DNA from: Fibrobacteraceae bacterium
Lineage (GTDB): Bacteria > Fibrobacterota > Fibrobacteria > Fibrobacterales > Fibrobacteraceae
NCBI GenBank assembly: GCA_021443045.1
Contig: JABUUT010000017.1
Location: forward strand, 26,161 to 38,323
Direction: 5' to 3'
DNA: 12,163 nt
Shown here piece after piece: positions 1 to 5,891 of this stretch (positions are counted from its first letter, which is position 1; the number at the start of each line of letters is the position of its first letter). The notes below the pieces were generated by a model. That model saw nothing but the letters and a program-made list of their open reading frames with translations. It searched no databases and was not told the DNA's origin. The position numbers were made by a program, and so were the translations under genes.

Positions 1-115
1 TCGGAGGCTTTGCCTCCTAGAGGTATGGGCTATGAGCTCAAAGTGAGCGTAGCGAACGATCTCGCTCCTCAAAGCGACATCGTCGCGACCTCACCGCTGA
101 TAACCAACCACCAAT
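1..115. other. Hairpin-rich spacer downstream of hisB
   Basis: No gene is visible here. The stretch holds several short inverted repeats: a 6-bp GC-rich stem GGAGGC/GCCTCC (3-8 and 12-17, loop TTT), a 5-bp stem GCTCA/TGAGC (36-40 and 44-48), a competing stem GAGCG/CGCTC (45-49 and 63-67), and GCGAC/GTCGC (74-78 and 82-86, loop ATC). For minus-strand transcription leaving hisB, the 3-17 hairpin could be a terminator, but any U-tract would lie beyond base 1 and cannot be seen. The run around 101-115 is rich in AACCA-type short repeats. It may be a genome-wide intergenic repeat family, which this window alone cannot show. Confidence 0.5.
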
Positions 116-700
116 CTACAGCGTTCCCTTGGAACTGGGCACGCCCTTCACATTCCTGCTTGGGGCTACGGCCATAGCCACAGAGCGGGCAAAAGCCTTA
201 AAGATACTTTCCAAACAGTGGTGGTTGTCACTACCATAGAAAAGTTCCACATGCAAATTCATGCGGGCGTTTTCCGCAAGGCTCTTAAAGAAATGCTCGA
301 ACATGCTAGCTTCAATGCCACCGGCCATAGCTGCAGGCAGCTTTACATTCCATACAAAGCCAATGCGGTTGCTAAAGTCTATGCACACACGGCTCAACGC
401 TTCGTCCATAGGAACAAAGTAAAAGCCGTAACGTTCTATGCCCTTCTTGTCACCTAGGCACTCTACCAGGGCCTGGCCAAGCACAATGGCAATGTCTTCC
501 ATGCTGTGGTGCATATCCACCTGAACATCACCATTGCAAGTCAAATCCAAGCGAAAGCCCCCATGCACCTGAAACAAGTCAAGCATGTGGTCTAAAAAAC
601 CGTTGCCAGAACTGATGACACCGCGGGAGGCTTCATCCAAATTCAAGCTAAGCTTAATGTCGGTTTCGTTTGTCTTGCGGGATATTGTAGAAATTCGCAT
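116..700 (-). CDS. hisB: Imidazoleglycerol-phosphate dehydratase
   Basis: This enzyme dehydrates imidazole glycerol phosphate to imidazole acetol phosphate in histidine biosynthesis, in the cytoplasm. The 194-residue length fits the monofunctional enzyme; there is no N-terminal histidinol-phosphatase domain as in the E. coli bifunctional HisB. The diagnostic metal-binding motifs are present: DHML at 37-40, HHSMED at 64-69, PMDEAL at 97-102, the FEHFFKSLAENA segment at 134-145, and NHHCLESIFKAF at 159-170. These two His-rich repeats supply the Mn ligands in the family. The ATG at 700 is preceded by an AAGG-type ribosome site five bases upstream. The gene begins 40 bp after the rodZ stop and is probably the last gene of the lptD-maf-rodZ-hisB run. 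No other his gene is in the window, so its pathway partners are encoded elsewhere. Confidence 0.97.
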   Translation of the reverse strand: MRISTISRKTNETDIKLSLNLDEASRGVISSGNGFLDHMLDLFQVHGGFRLDLTCNGDVQVDMHHSMEDIAIVLGQALVECLGDKKGIERYGFYFVPMDEALSRVCIDFSNRIGFVWNVKLPAAMAGGIEASMFEHFFKSLAENARMNLHVELFYGSDNHHCLESIFKAFARSVAMAVAPSRNVKGVPSSKGTL

Positions 701-740
701 AGAGGCCTTTTTTGAATAAATTAACTAAAATTAAACCACC

Positions 741-1742
741 CTACTTGATGATTCGTCCTCCAAATACACGGAAACGAGTTACGCGGCCAAATTTCATTTG
801 AGGAAGAGGAGTTTCAACCCCATTCAGCATAAGTTTGGCAATGGCGGAAGGTTCACCAATCACAACTAGCAAAGTGTCGTTGGTATTGTACACCATTCTC
901 GTACCAGCCGAGGCAATGTTCGCTTCTCTAAGGAACGAGCCATCGTCTTCACGGCGTTTTAAGCCAACCCAGGTACGGGCTTCTCCAGAACCAATCAATT
1001 CAAAACGAGTCTTGGAACCCGTAGTCCTTGGCTTTTCAGGAGCCTTTGAACTATCGCTCTTGGAAGTAGACGAAATAAAGATGGTTGCAGAAGCAGGAAG
1101 GTCCGATTTTTTTATGGCTTCATCCACTTCAGCCTGGCTAACCTTTCCGCCATCCTTCTTCACATCTTCTGTAGCAACAGCAGAATCCTTCTGCATAGAA
1201 TCTACAGGAACCGCTTCAGCTCCTTCCGGCATTTCACCAATAGCTTCTGCCACAGGGTCTTCGGTGGAAACAATTTCTGACGGTGTCGTTTCTTGAGTTA
1301 CAACCTGTTCTTCTCCACTAAAACTTTCCATAAAATGATAGGCAACCAGGAATGCCAGTCCAAGCACAATCAGCACTATAGGCACAGCCTTGCTATGCTT
1401 GCTGGTTGTTTCTTCGGCCATGGGAGAAATTTTGGTTGAGTTTTCAGAAAAGGCAAAATCACTTTGATAGTTAGAACCGCTTTCGGAGCGGTACCACTCA
1501 AAAACCTTCTTTGAATCCAGACCAAGGCGGCCACAAATAGAATTGAGATAACCTCTCAAATAGGCTTCAATGGGAAACTTTTTCCACTCTCCTTTTTCAA
1601 TACTTTCAATATAATCTTTTGTAACGCCAGACACATGCGACAAGTCGGCAACAGAGTATCCATGTGCCTCACGGGCACGGGCCAAGTAAGTACCCAGCTT
1701 TTCGCCGGACTGCTTATCATCTATCAAATTTTCAGCACTCAT
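741..1742 (-). CDS. rodZ: RodZ-like HTH/transmembrane morphogenesis protein
   Basis: This 333-residue protein has RodZ architecture. A cytoplasmic HTH_25/Xre-like domain spans about residues 13-85 (GEKLGTYLARARE, then GVTKDYIESIEKGEW and the AYLRGYL segment). A single membrane helix follows at about 119-138 (AVPIVLIVLGLAF). An acidic, Ser/Glu-rich periplasmic linker covers about 140-245. A C-terminal RodZ_C (DUF4115) beta domain spans about 247-328, including WVGLKRREDDGSFL and KLMLNGVETPL. RodZ binds MreB and links it to the elongation machinery; that role is inferred here from the architecture. The ATG at 1742 is chosen because it lies 2 nt after the maf stop with an AAGGTG ribosome site. 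The open frame upstream to a GTG at 1814 only overlaps the end of maf. Because transcription is coupled to maf and lptD, co-expression with envelope biogenesis is likely. Confidence 0.88.
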   Translation of the reverse strand: MSAENLIDDKQSGEKLGTYLARAREAHGYSVADLSHVSGVTKDYIESIEKGEWKKFPIEAYLRGYLNSICGRLGLDSKKVFEWYRSESGSNYQSDFAFSENSTKISPMAEETTSKHSKAVPIVLIVLGLAFLVAYHFMESFSGEEQVVTQETTPSEIVSTEDPVAEAIGEMPEGAEAVPVDSMQKDSAVATEDVKKDGGKVSQAEVDEAIKKSDLPASATIFISSTSKSDSSKAPEKPRTTGSKTRFELIGSGEARTWVGLKRREDDGSFLREANIASAGTRMVYNTNDTLLVVIGEPSAIAKLMLNGVETPLPQMKFGRVTRFRVFGGRIIK

Positions 1743-1744
1743 AT

Positions 1745-2302
1745 TCACACCTTCAACTGCTCCAACATTCCCAACGTCTTGGCAATGGGCAACCCCACCA
1801 CATTGTAAAAACACCCTTTTACCGAATGAATCAGGCGGGCGCCTTGGGTTTGAATGCCATAAGCACCTGCTTTATCCATTGGGTCTTTAGAATTTACATA
1901 ATCTTGAAGGGTTTGGTCGGTGTTGTTTCTAAAAATCACCTCTGTTTCCTCTTCAGAGGCATCCAAAAGTTTACCATCCTTGGCAATGGCCACGCCGGTA
2001 ATTACTTTATGCGTACGATTATTCAGACTTTTCAGCATGGCAAAAGCGGCGGCGGTGTCTTTGGGCTTGCCCAAAGGTTGTCCGTCCAAAAATACAAGGG
2101 TGTCAAAACCAAGGACAAGGGCCCCGGCCTCCATCCTGGAAACGGCCAGGGCCTTCGCCGCCGCCAGCTTCCGAGGAAACTCCAGAGGATTTCCAGTTAA
2201 TTTGTCTTCATCCTCATGGGAAACCACCACCCTAAATTCAATTCCCAACTGCTTTAAAATTTCTGAACGGCGTGGGCTGCCGCTGGCCAAAACGATATCC
2301 AT
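1745..2302 (-). CDS. maf: Maf/YhdE-type nucleoside triphosphate pyrophosphatase
   Basis: This is a 185-residue cytoplasmic protein of the Maf family, which hydrolyses dTTP/UTP or modified nucleotides to monophosphates and pyrophosphate and has been linked to septum inhibition in some bacteria. Family landmarks are the N-terminal ASGSPRR loop (6-12), FDTLVFLDG with GKP (66-80), the DKAGAYGIQ segment (143-151), and GCFYNVVGLP (163-172). The DKAGAYGIQ form is typical of the YhdE (dTTP/UTP) subgroup rather than YceF (m7GTP); subgroup assignment is inference. The ATG at 2302 gives the canonical MDIVLASGSPRR start and has a GGAAGGA ribosome site about ten bases upstream. A TTG at 2311 would sit almost on that site and is less likely. 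The gene starts 32 bp after the lptD stop and ends 2 nt before rodZ. Confidence 0.95.
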   Translation of the reverse strand: MDIVLASGSPRRSEILKQLGIEFRVVVSHEDEDKLTGNPLEFPRKLAAAKALAVSRMEAGALVLGFDTLVFLDGQPLGKPKDTAAAFAMLKSLNNRTHKVITGVAIAKDGKLLDASEEETEVIFRNNTDQTLQDYVNSKDPMDKAGAYGIQTQGARLIHSVKGCFYNVVGLPIAKTLGMLEQLKV

Positions 2303-2334
2303 AAAATTCAAGTCCTTCCGCCTTTTACCCCAAC

Positions 2335-4791
2335 CTACTTGGTTTCTGTGCTACCTGCATTCAACTTAATATCGGGCAGATCTTTCACATAAATGCTAAA
2401 GCTCCAACCGGCAGCAGGCCCCGTAGGCGTCCAGGTAAAATCCAACTGCCAGCAATGAAGGGTTCTGTTAAAGGTAAAGTTGTGGGTCACAAAGCGGCCT
2501 TCGGTGTAGCTGTACTGGGTGCTATAGGATACATCCCAATTTACCGTTGGCTGGAATGTGGCCGATACAGATGTTGAATGGGATACATCATCCTTGAACA
2601 AATCCTTCGCCACCCGTCTGCTGGAGAACGAGTAACGATAGTCAAAACCAAAGGTCCACCTCATCATTTCGTACTTGCCCATCTGCGAAGGAAGCCCCGC
2701 ATTCAAGTCACCGCCCCAACTGAATCGTTTTGAAATATCATAGCCCCAGTAGGTTAGCTCAGGAACCTGCACTTTATTTGGGTCATCCGTAAACTTATGA
2801 TAAAAACTGTGGGTGGTGTTGATGGTAAAAATGTAGTCGGGTAAAATCTGAAAACCAAATCGCGAAGTTATGTCAGAAAAATTCAGGGAATCGGCAGCAA
2901 AGTTGTACGACACATTATGACTGGTGGTAAGAAGTCGCCGCGTGCCATACTGGTCTTCCACCGCCTTGGCCGTGTCTCCCTTGGTGGTGTCCGCTGCGTG
3001 CCCCACCACCTTTAGGTATTTAATATCAAAGTCGTTGCCCAAACCAAAGCCCACCGTCTTTTGCTTTTTCTGGTATGGAACTTGCCCAAGTAAAGGATGA
3101 GGTGCAAAGCGTTTTACCGTATCAATTTCAGGAGCATAGGTATAAGAAACACTGGGCGAAAGCACATGACGGGCACCTGTAAAGCGGCCCAGTTCCGGCA
3201 CCCAAATACCATAGAGTTTGGTATCTGCGGTAATGCTGTAGTTGTGGTTGTAGGCAAAGTCACCGTAACTGTCATGCTCGGGGTCTAAACTGGTGTACAG
3301 TTTTCTATACTGGATAGAATCGTCGGGATTAACGTAGGAGCGACCTGTCCAATACCCCGTAAAATTGGCTCGTGGAGTAATGTTGATTACATCAAAAAGA
3401 GACCCCGAATAATCCAGGCTCATATTACCCGTGTATCCGTAGTATTCAGCGGTGGTATCCTGATCAAGAATCGTATCCCTGGCTCTGCGGGAATAGTAGT
3501 TGGCCCGGTTTGTCCAACTGTAGTTGAACTTTTCCAAGTAACTTTTAAAGGAACCATCCAAATCCGCTTCATCATCCTCATCAATTTCAAAATTGAACAA
3601 CTTTCCGCTCATGCGGTACTGCACATCGGGCAGCTGGCGTTCCAACACATCGGTAGAAAGGTTATGCTGCTGCATGGCCTTTACCGTAAGGCTCTTGTTG
3701 GTTCCAAACCTGCCCGAATAGGTCAGGTGGGCATTGGCCTGCTGATTCAGGATGGTTTCCGCATCCAGGGCATTGTCCTTACGCACATTCGAGCTGGACA
3801 CAAAAGAACCAAAGCCGGTTAAGGTGTGTTTTGCATCGGGAGTCAGGTTCTGGTTATGGGTAAATTGAATGTCGTATCCGCTGTTGGCCATGTCAAATTC
3901 TTTCAAGTAGCTGGTGTAAGAAATATTTCCATCCAGCACGTAGCGCAATTTATACCGAACTTCCGCCGTAAGATTGGTTCTTTCAAAACGAGCCTGCTCC
4001 CCTTCAATAATGTCGCCCTTCACGGTAGCATCCCAGTAATCGTTGGGAGCGTAGTAAAAGCCCACATTGTTAAAATAAAAACCCTGGGCCTGGTCACCAC
4101 CAAACTTAGGAGTCAAAAGGCCAGACTTTCGTCCACTTTTTAAGGGAGCCACAATCATGGGGAGCACCGCCACGGGAACATCGGCAATATTCAGCACCAC
4201 AGGCCGAGCCGTAACCGTTTCCTTAGGCTTTACCACCATGCGGCGACCGTAAAAGTAAAAATGCTGGTGGGTAGAATCGTTACAGGTACTAAAGTCACCA
4301 CGGGCAATATGCAAGCGGGTATCCGGCAACCGCCGCACCTCCATACCATTTAACTGCTGGTTGTCTTGATAGGTGGTGGCATAATAAATTTCACCCACCC
4401 TGCTTTTCATATTGTATTTCATTCGCATACCCGACAAAGAAGGGTTTTTGGCCTCCCTCAGTACAGGCTCGCCTCCAGCAACCAAGGTGCTATTTTCCTG
4501 GTCAAAAAGAATGGTGTCGGCATCCAGGGTGGCTGTGCGGTACTTGAGCTGTGCACTGTTGTTCAGGTTAAAAGTGTTCTTTTCCACATCGTAAATTAAA
4601 TCCACAGCGCGGTACTCAATGGTATCGGTCCCCGTAGTGTCGTTCATCCAATCCACTTCGGTAGTGTCTTCTTCTTCTTGAACCCGTTCCTCCAGTTCAA
4701 ACCGCGTAAGCTCTTGGCCAAAAGCACTCGGTGCAATCAGCAAAAACGCCAAAACGGCCCAAAACAAAGTGTGGGTTCTTCTAAAAAACAT
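2335..4791 (-). CDS. lptD: LptD-like LPS-assembly outer membrane protein
   Basis: This 818-residue protein is the probable outer membrane translocon that inserts lipopolysaccharide into the outer leaflet. A signal peptide covers residues 1-25 (FFRRTH, hydrophobic WAVLAFLLIAPSAFG, cleavage near AFG/QE). An OstA/LptA-like beta-jellyroll region follows at about 60-165, with repeated short strands such as DADTILFDQ. LPMIVAPLKSGRKSGLLTP (about 204-222) matches the conserved entry to the LptD barrel. The remainder is alternating aromatic beta-strand sequence, ending with TLHCWQLDFTW and SIYVKDLPDIKL. Only two cysteines are present, C170 and C780, against four in E. coli LptD. The ATG at 4791 is chosen because it starts the signal peptide. 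The frame stays open to a GTG at 4833, but that codon lies inside a terminator hairpin. There is no good Shine-Dalgarno site. Confidence 0.9.
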   Translation of the reverse strand: MFFRRTHTLFWAVLAFLLIAPSAFGQELTRFELEERVQEEEDTTEVDWMNDTTGTDTIEYRAVDLIYDVEKNTFNLNNSAQLKYRTATLDADTILFDQENSTLVAGGEPVLREAKNPSLSGMRMKYNMKSRVGEIYYATTYQDNQQLNGMEVRRLPDTRLHIARGDFSTCNDSTHQHFYFYGRRMVVKPKETVTARPVVLNIADVPVAVLPMIVAPLKSGRKSGLLTPKFGGDQAQGFYFNNVGFYYAPNDYWDATVKGDIIEGEQARFERTNLTAEVRYKLRYVLDGNISYTSYLKEFDMANSGYDIQFTHNQNLTPDAKHTLTGFGSFVSSSNVRKDNALDAETILNQQANAHLTYSGRFGTNKSLTVKAMQQHNLSTDVLERQLPDVQYRMSGKLFNFEIDEDDEADLDGSFKSYLEKFNYSWTNRANYYSRRARDTILDQDTTAEYYGYTGNMSLDYSGSLFDVINITPRANFTGYWTGRSYVNPDDSIQYRKLYTSLDPEHDSYGDFAYNHNYSITADTKLYGIWVPELGRFTGARHVLSPSVSYTYAPEIDTVKRFAPHPLLGQVPYQKKQKTVGFGLGNDFDIKYLKVVGHAADTTKGDTAKAVEDQYGTRRLLTTSHNVSYNFAADSLNFSDITSRFGFQILPDYIFTINTTHSFYHKFTDDPNKVQVPELTYWGYDISKRFSWGGDLNAGLPSQMGKYEMMRWTFGFDYRYSFSSRRVAKDLFKDDVSHSTSVSATFQPTVNWDVSYSTQYSYTEGRFVTHNFTFNRTLHCWQLDFTWTPTGPAAGWSFSIYVKDLPDIKLNAGSTETK

Positions 4792-4819
4792 GGTCTGTAC
4801 AAAAGTAGAAAATACAAAC

Positions 4820-4844
4820 AAAAAAAAACGCACCCAAAGGTGCG
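4820..4844 (-). terminator. Intrinsic terminator between the PDZ gene and lptD
   Basis: Read on the minus strand, a perfect 6-bp GC-rich stem CGCACC/GGTGCG (4839-4844 and 4829-4834, loop TTTG) is followed directly by nine T residues (4828-4820). This is a textbook Rho-independent terminator for transcription leaving the PDZ gene about 135 nt upstream. On the plus strand the same stem is followed only by TTTATA, so termination in that direction would be weak. It lies only about 30 nt before the lptD ATG. The lptD gene must therefore use a promoter overlapping or following it, or depend on read-through. Confidence 0.85.
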
Positions 4845-4862
4845 TTTATACGAATTAAATTA

Positions 4863-4952
4863 AACAGCAGCCGATGCGGTTATTTCCGTGAGCAACAAGC
4901 GACCGATATTAATCGGTCGTGGTTGCGAGAGCATCGGCGGGCGTAGGCTGTT
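4863..4952. repeat. Nested inverted-repeat (structured) element
   Basis: Four stems nest concentrically: AACAGC/GCTGTT (4863-4868 with 4947-4952), GCCGATGC/GCATCGGC (4870-4877 with 4931-4938), GCAAC/GTTGC (4892-4896 with 4922-4926), and an apical 8-bp stem CGACCGAT/ATCGGTCG (4900-4907 with 4912-4919, loop ATTA). The whole element can form one long, interrupted hairpin on either strand. No coding potential is apparent. It could be a REP/BIME-like mobile or dispersed element, a structured 3' UTR of the PDZ transcript, or a small RNA. The sequence alone does not decide between these. Confidence 0.6.
4866..4885. repeat. 20-bp direct repeat, copy 1
   Basis: The sequence AGCAGCCGATGCGGTTATTT occurs here and again, identically, at 4961-4980. 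The start-to-start distance is 95 bp. This copy forms the left arm of an 8-bp stem pairing with GCATCGGC at 4931-4938. Confidence 0.9.
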
Positions 4953-4960
4953 CCTTAAAA

Positions 4961-4980
4961 AGCAGCCGATGCGGTTATTT
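4961..4980. repeat. 20-bp direct repeat, copy 2
   Basis: This copy is identical to 4866-4885. Its last two bases overlap the stop codon of the PDZ gene (4979-4981). Its GCCGATGC core (4965-4972) can pair with the same GCATCGGC block (4931-4938) that pairs with copy 1, so the two pairings exclude each other. Confidence 0.9.
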
Positions 4981-5788
4981 ATTTTAATATAGCTTGAGTA
5001 GCGCTGACAGCCCCATTGTGGTTAATCTGCACCATGTACCGACCGTTAGGCACATTGGAAGCATCCCAGCTAACAGAGTTGGCTCCCGCCAAGGCGTTGT
5101 CCAAACGAAGTTCTGCAATCTGCTCCCCATTGGCATCCATCACCTTAACCACAGCGGTACCAGCTTCCTTAAGATTAAAGCCAATGGTCTTGCGGTCAAA
5201 GTTCAACAGCAAAGCCGTAGAAGCCTTTGGAGCCTTGTTCTGCACTGGCTTTGGAGCAAATTCATTTACTTTGTCTATATAAACACCATTCAGATTGGAA
5301 GCATTTACCGATTGGTCGGCAGAAACCAGGCTACCCCTCTGGAGCACAGCCAAAAGTTGCTTGTTGCTTTCGGTGGCGCTGGCAAAGGTTTCCAGTTCCT
5401 GAGCATTGAACTCACTCTTGTTGTACCAGTCCGCAACCTTCTTGCTGTCCAAATCTTTGACAGTCATCTGGGTGCGACGCATAACGGCACTGTAGGTTTC
5501 TCCTCCACTGATGTAGGTAATTTCCAGAGGCTTGTTCACCACACCGCGAAGCTGGTCCTTGGAAAATTCGATGTTCTGACCCTTGAGGCTTACACCATCA
5601 ACAGCAGTAATAACGTCACCAGCCTGCAAGTTGGTTTGAGAAGCGGGGCCACCAGGAATAACCTCGGCCACATGAACACCTGCAGGAACCTGGTAGATGG
5701 TAATGCCAATACCGCCAAAAGACTCATCCGCCATCAGAGGAACGGAAGCCAAAGCGATAGCCAAAGAAGCTTTAACAAAAGAATTCAT
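4979..5788 (-). CDS. Secreted PDZ-domain protein with C-terminal sorting-like domain
   Basis: This is a 269-residue exported protein. Residues 1-20 form a signal peptide (short basic start, ASLAIALASVPLMA). A PDZ domain spans about 22-107, with a GIGITIYQV strand, the VIPGGPASQTNLQAGDVITAVDG core (43-65), and a carboxylate-binding region that is not the standard GLGF. No protease triad or HtrA-type serine motif is visible. A helical, Gln/Asn-rich linker covers about 110-180. A C-terminal beta domain at about 200-269 (VKVMDANGEQIAEL, VSWDASNVPNGRYMVQI, ending in AILK) resembles FlgD-Ig or type A T9SS sorting domains. The role is unknown; it may be an extracellular or periplasmic scaffold binding C-terminal peptides. 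The ATG at 5788 follows a good AAGGAG ribosome site and an individual promoter, and the gene ends at its own terminator, so it is probably monocistronic. Confidence 0.8.
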   Translation of the reverse strand: MNSFVKASLAIALASVPLMADESFGGIGITIYQVPAGVHVAEVIPGGPASQTNLQAGDVITAVDGVSLKGQNIEFSKDQLRGVVNKPLEITYISGGETYSAVMRRTQMTVKDLDSKKVADWYNKSEFNAQELETFASATESNKQLLAVLQRGSLVSADQSVNASNLNGVYIDKVNEFAPKPVQNKAPKASTALLLNFDRKTIGFNLKEAGTAVVKVMDANGEQIAELRLDNALAGANSVSWDASNVPNGRYMVQINHNGAVSATQAILK

Positions 5789-5812
5789 AAAATCTCCTTA
5801 CATTTTTCAACT

Positions 5813-5841
5813 AATATATATAATACCCCGTTGCTTCGCAA
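5813..5841 (-). promoter_or_regulatory. Sigma70-like promoter of the PDZ gene
   Basis: On the minus strand TTGCGA (5841-5836) and TATATT (5818-5813) are separated by exactly 17 bases. This predicts a start near 5806 and a short leader of about 18 nt before the AAGGAG site and ATG. The -35 hexamer lies within a GTTGC/GCAAC hairpin (5830-5834 and 5838-5842), which could also serve the end of the preceding gene, although no U-tract follows it. The rest of the 5789-5891 spacer is A/T-rich, with T-runs on the minus strand and no other clear signal. Confidence 0.45.
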
Positions 5842-5891
5842 CAAGAATAGGTGTAAAAAACAGCAAAAAACAAATCAAATTCCCTTGTTTG

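Noticed and set aside
1743..1814. Upstream GTG start for the RodZ-like protein
   Set aside because: The added 24 residues overlap the end of maf and have no domain sense. The ATG at 1742 has an AAGGTG ribosome site and directly precedes the HTH domain.
4792..4833. Upstream GTG start extending LptD by 14 residues
   Set aside because: The GTG lies within the terminator stem and the extension is translated from its T-tract. The ATG at 4791 begins a proper signal peptide.
4866..4980. CRISPR-like direct repeats
   Set aside because: There are only two copies, the 75-bp interval is itself an inverted repeat rather than a spacer, and no cas gene is present.
5830..5842. GTTGC/GCAAC hairpin as a terminator for the six-Cys protein gene
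   Set aside because: The stem is only 5 bp and is not followed by a T-tract on the minus strand. It more likely coincides with the -35 region of the PDZ promoter.
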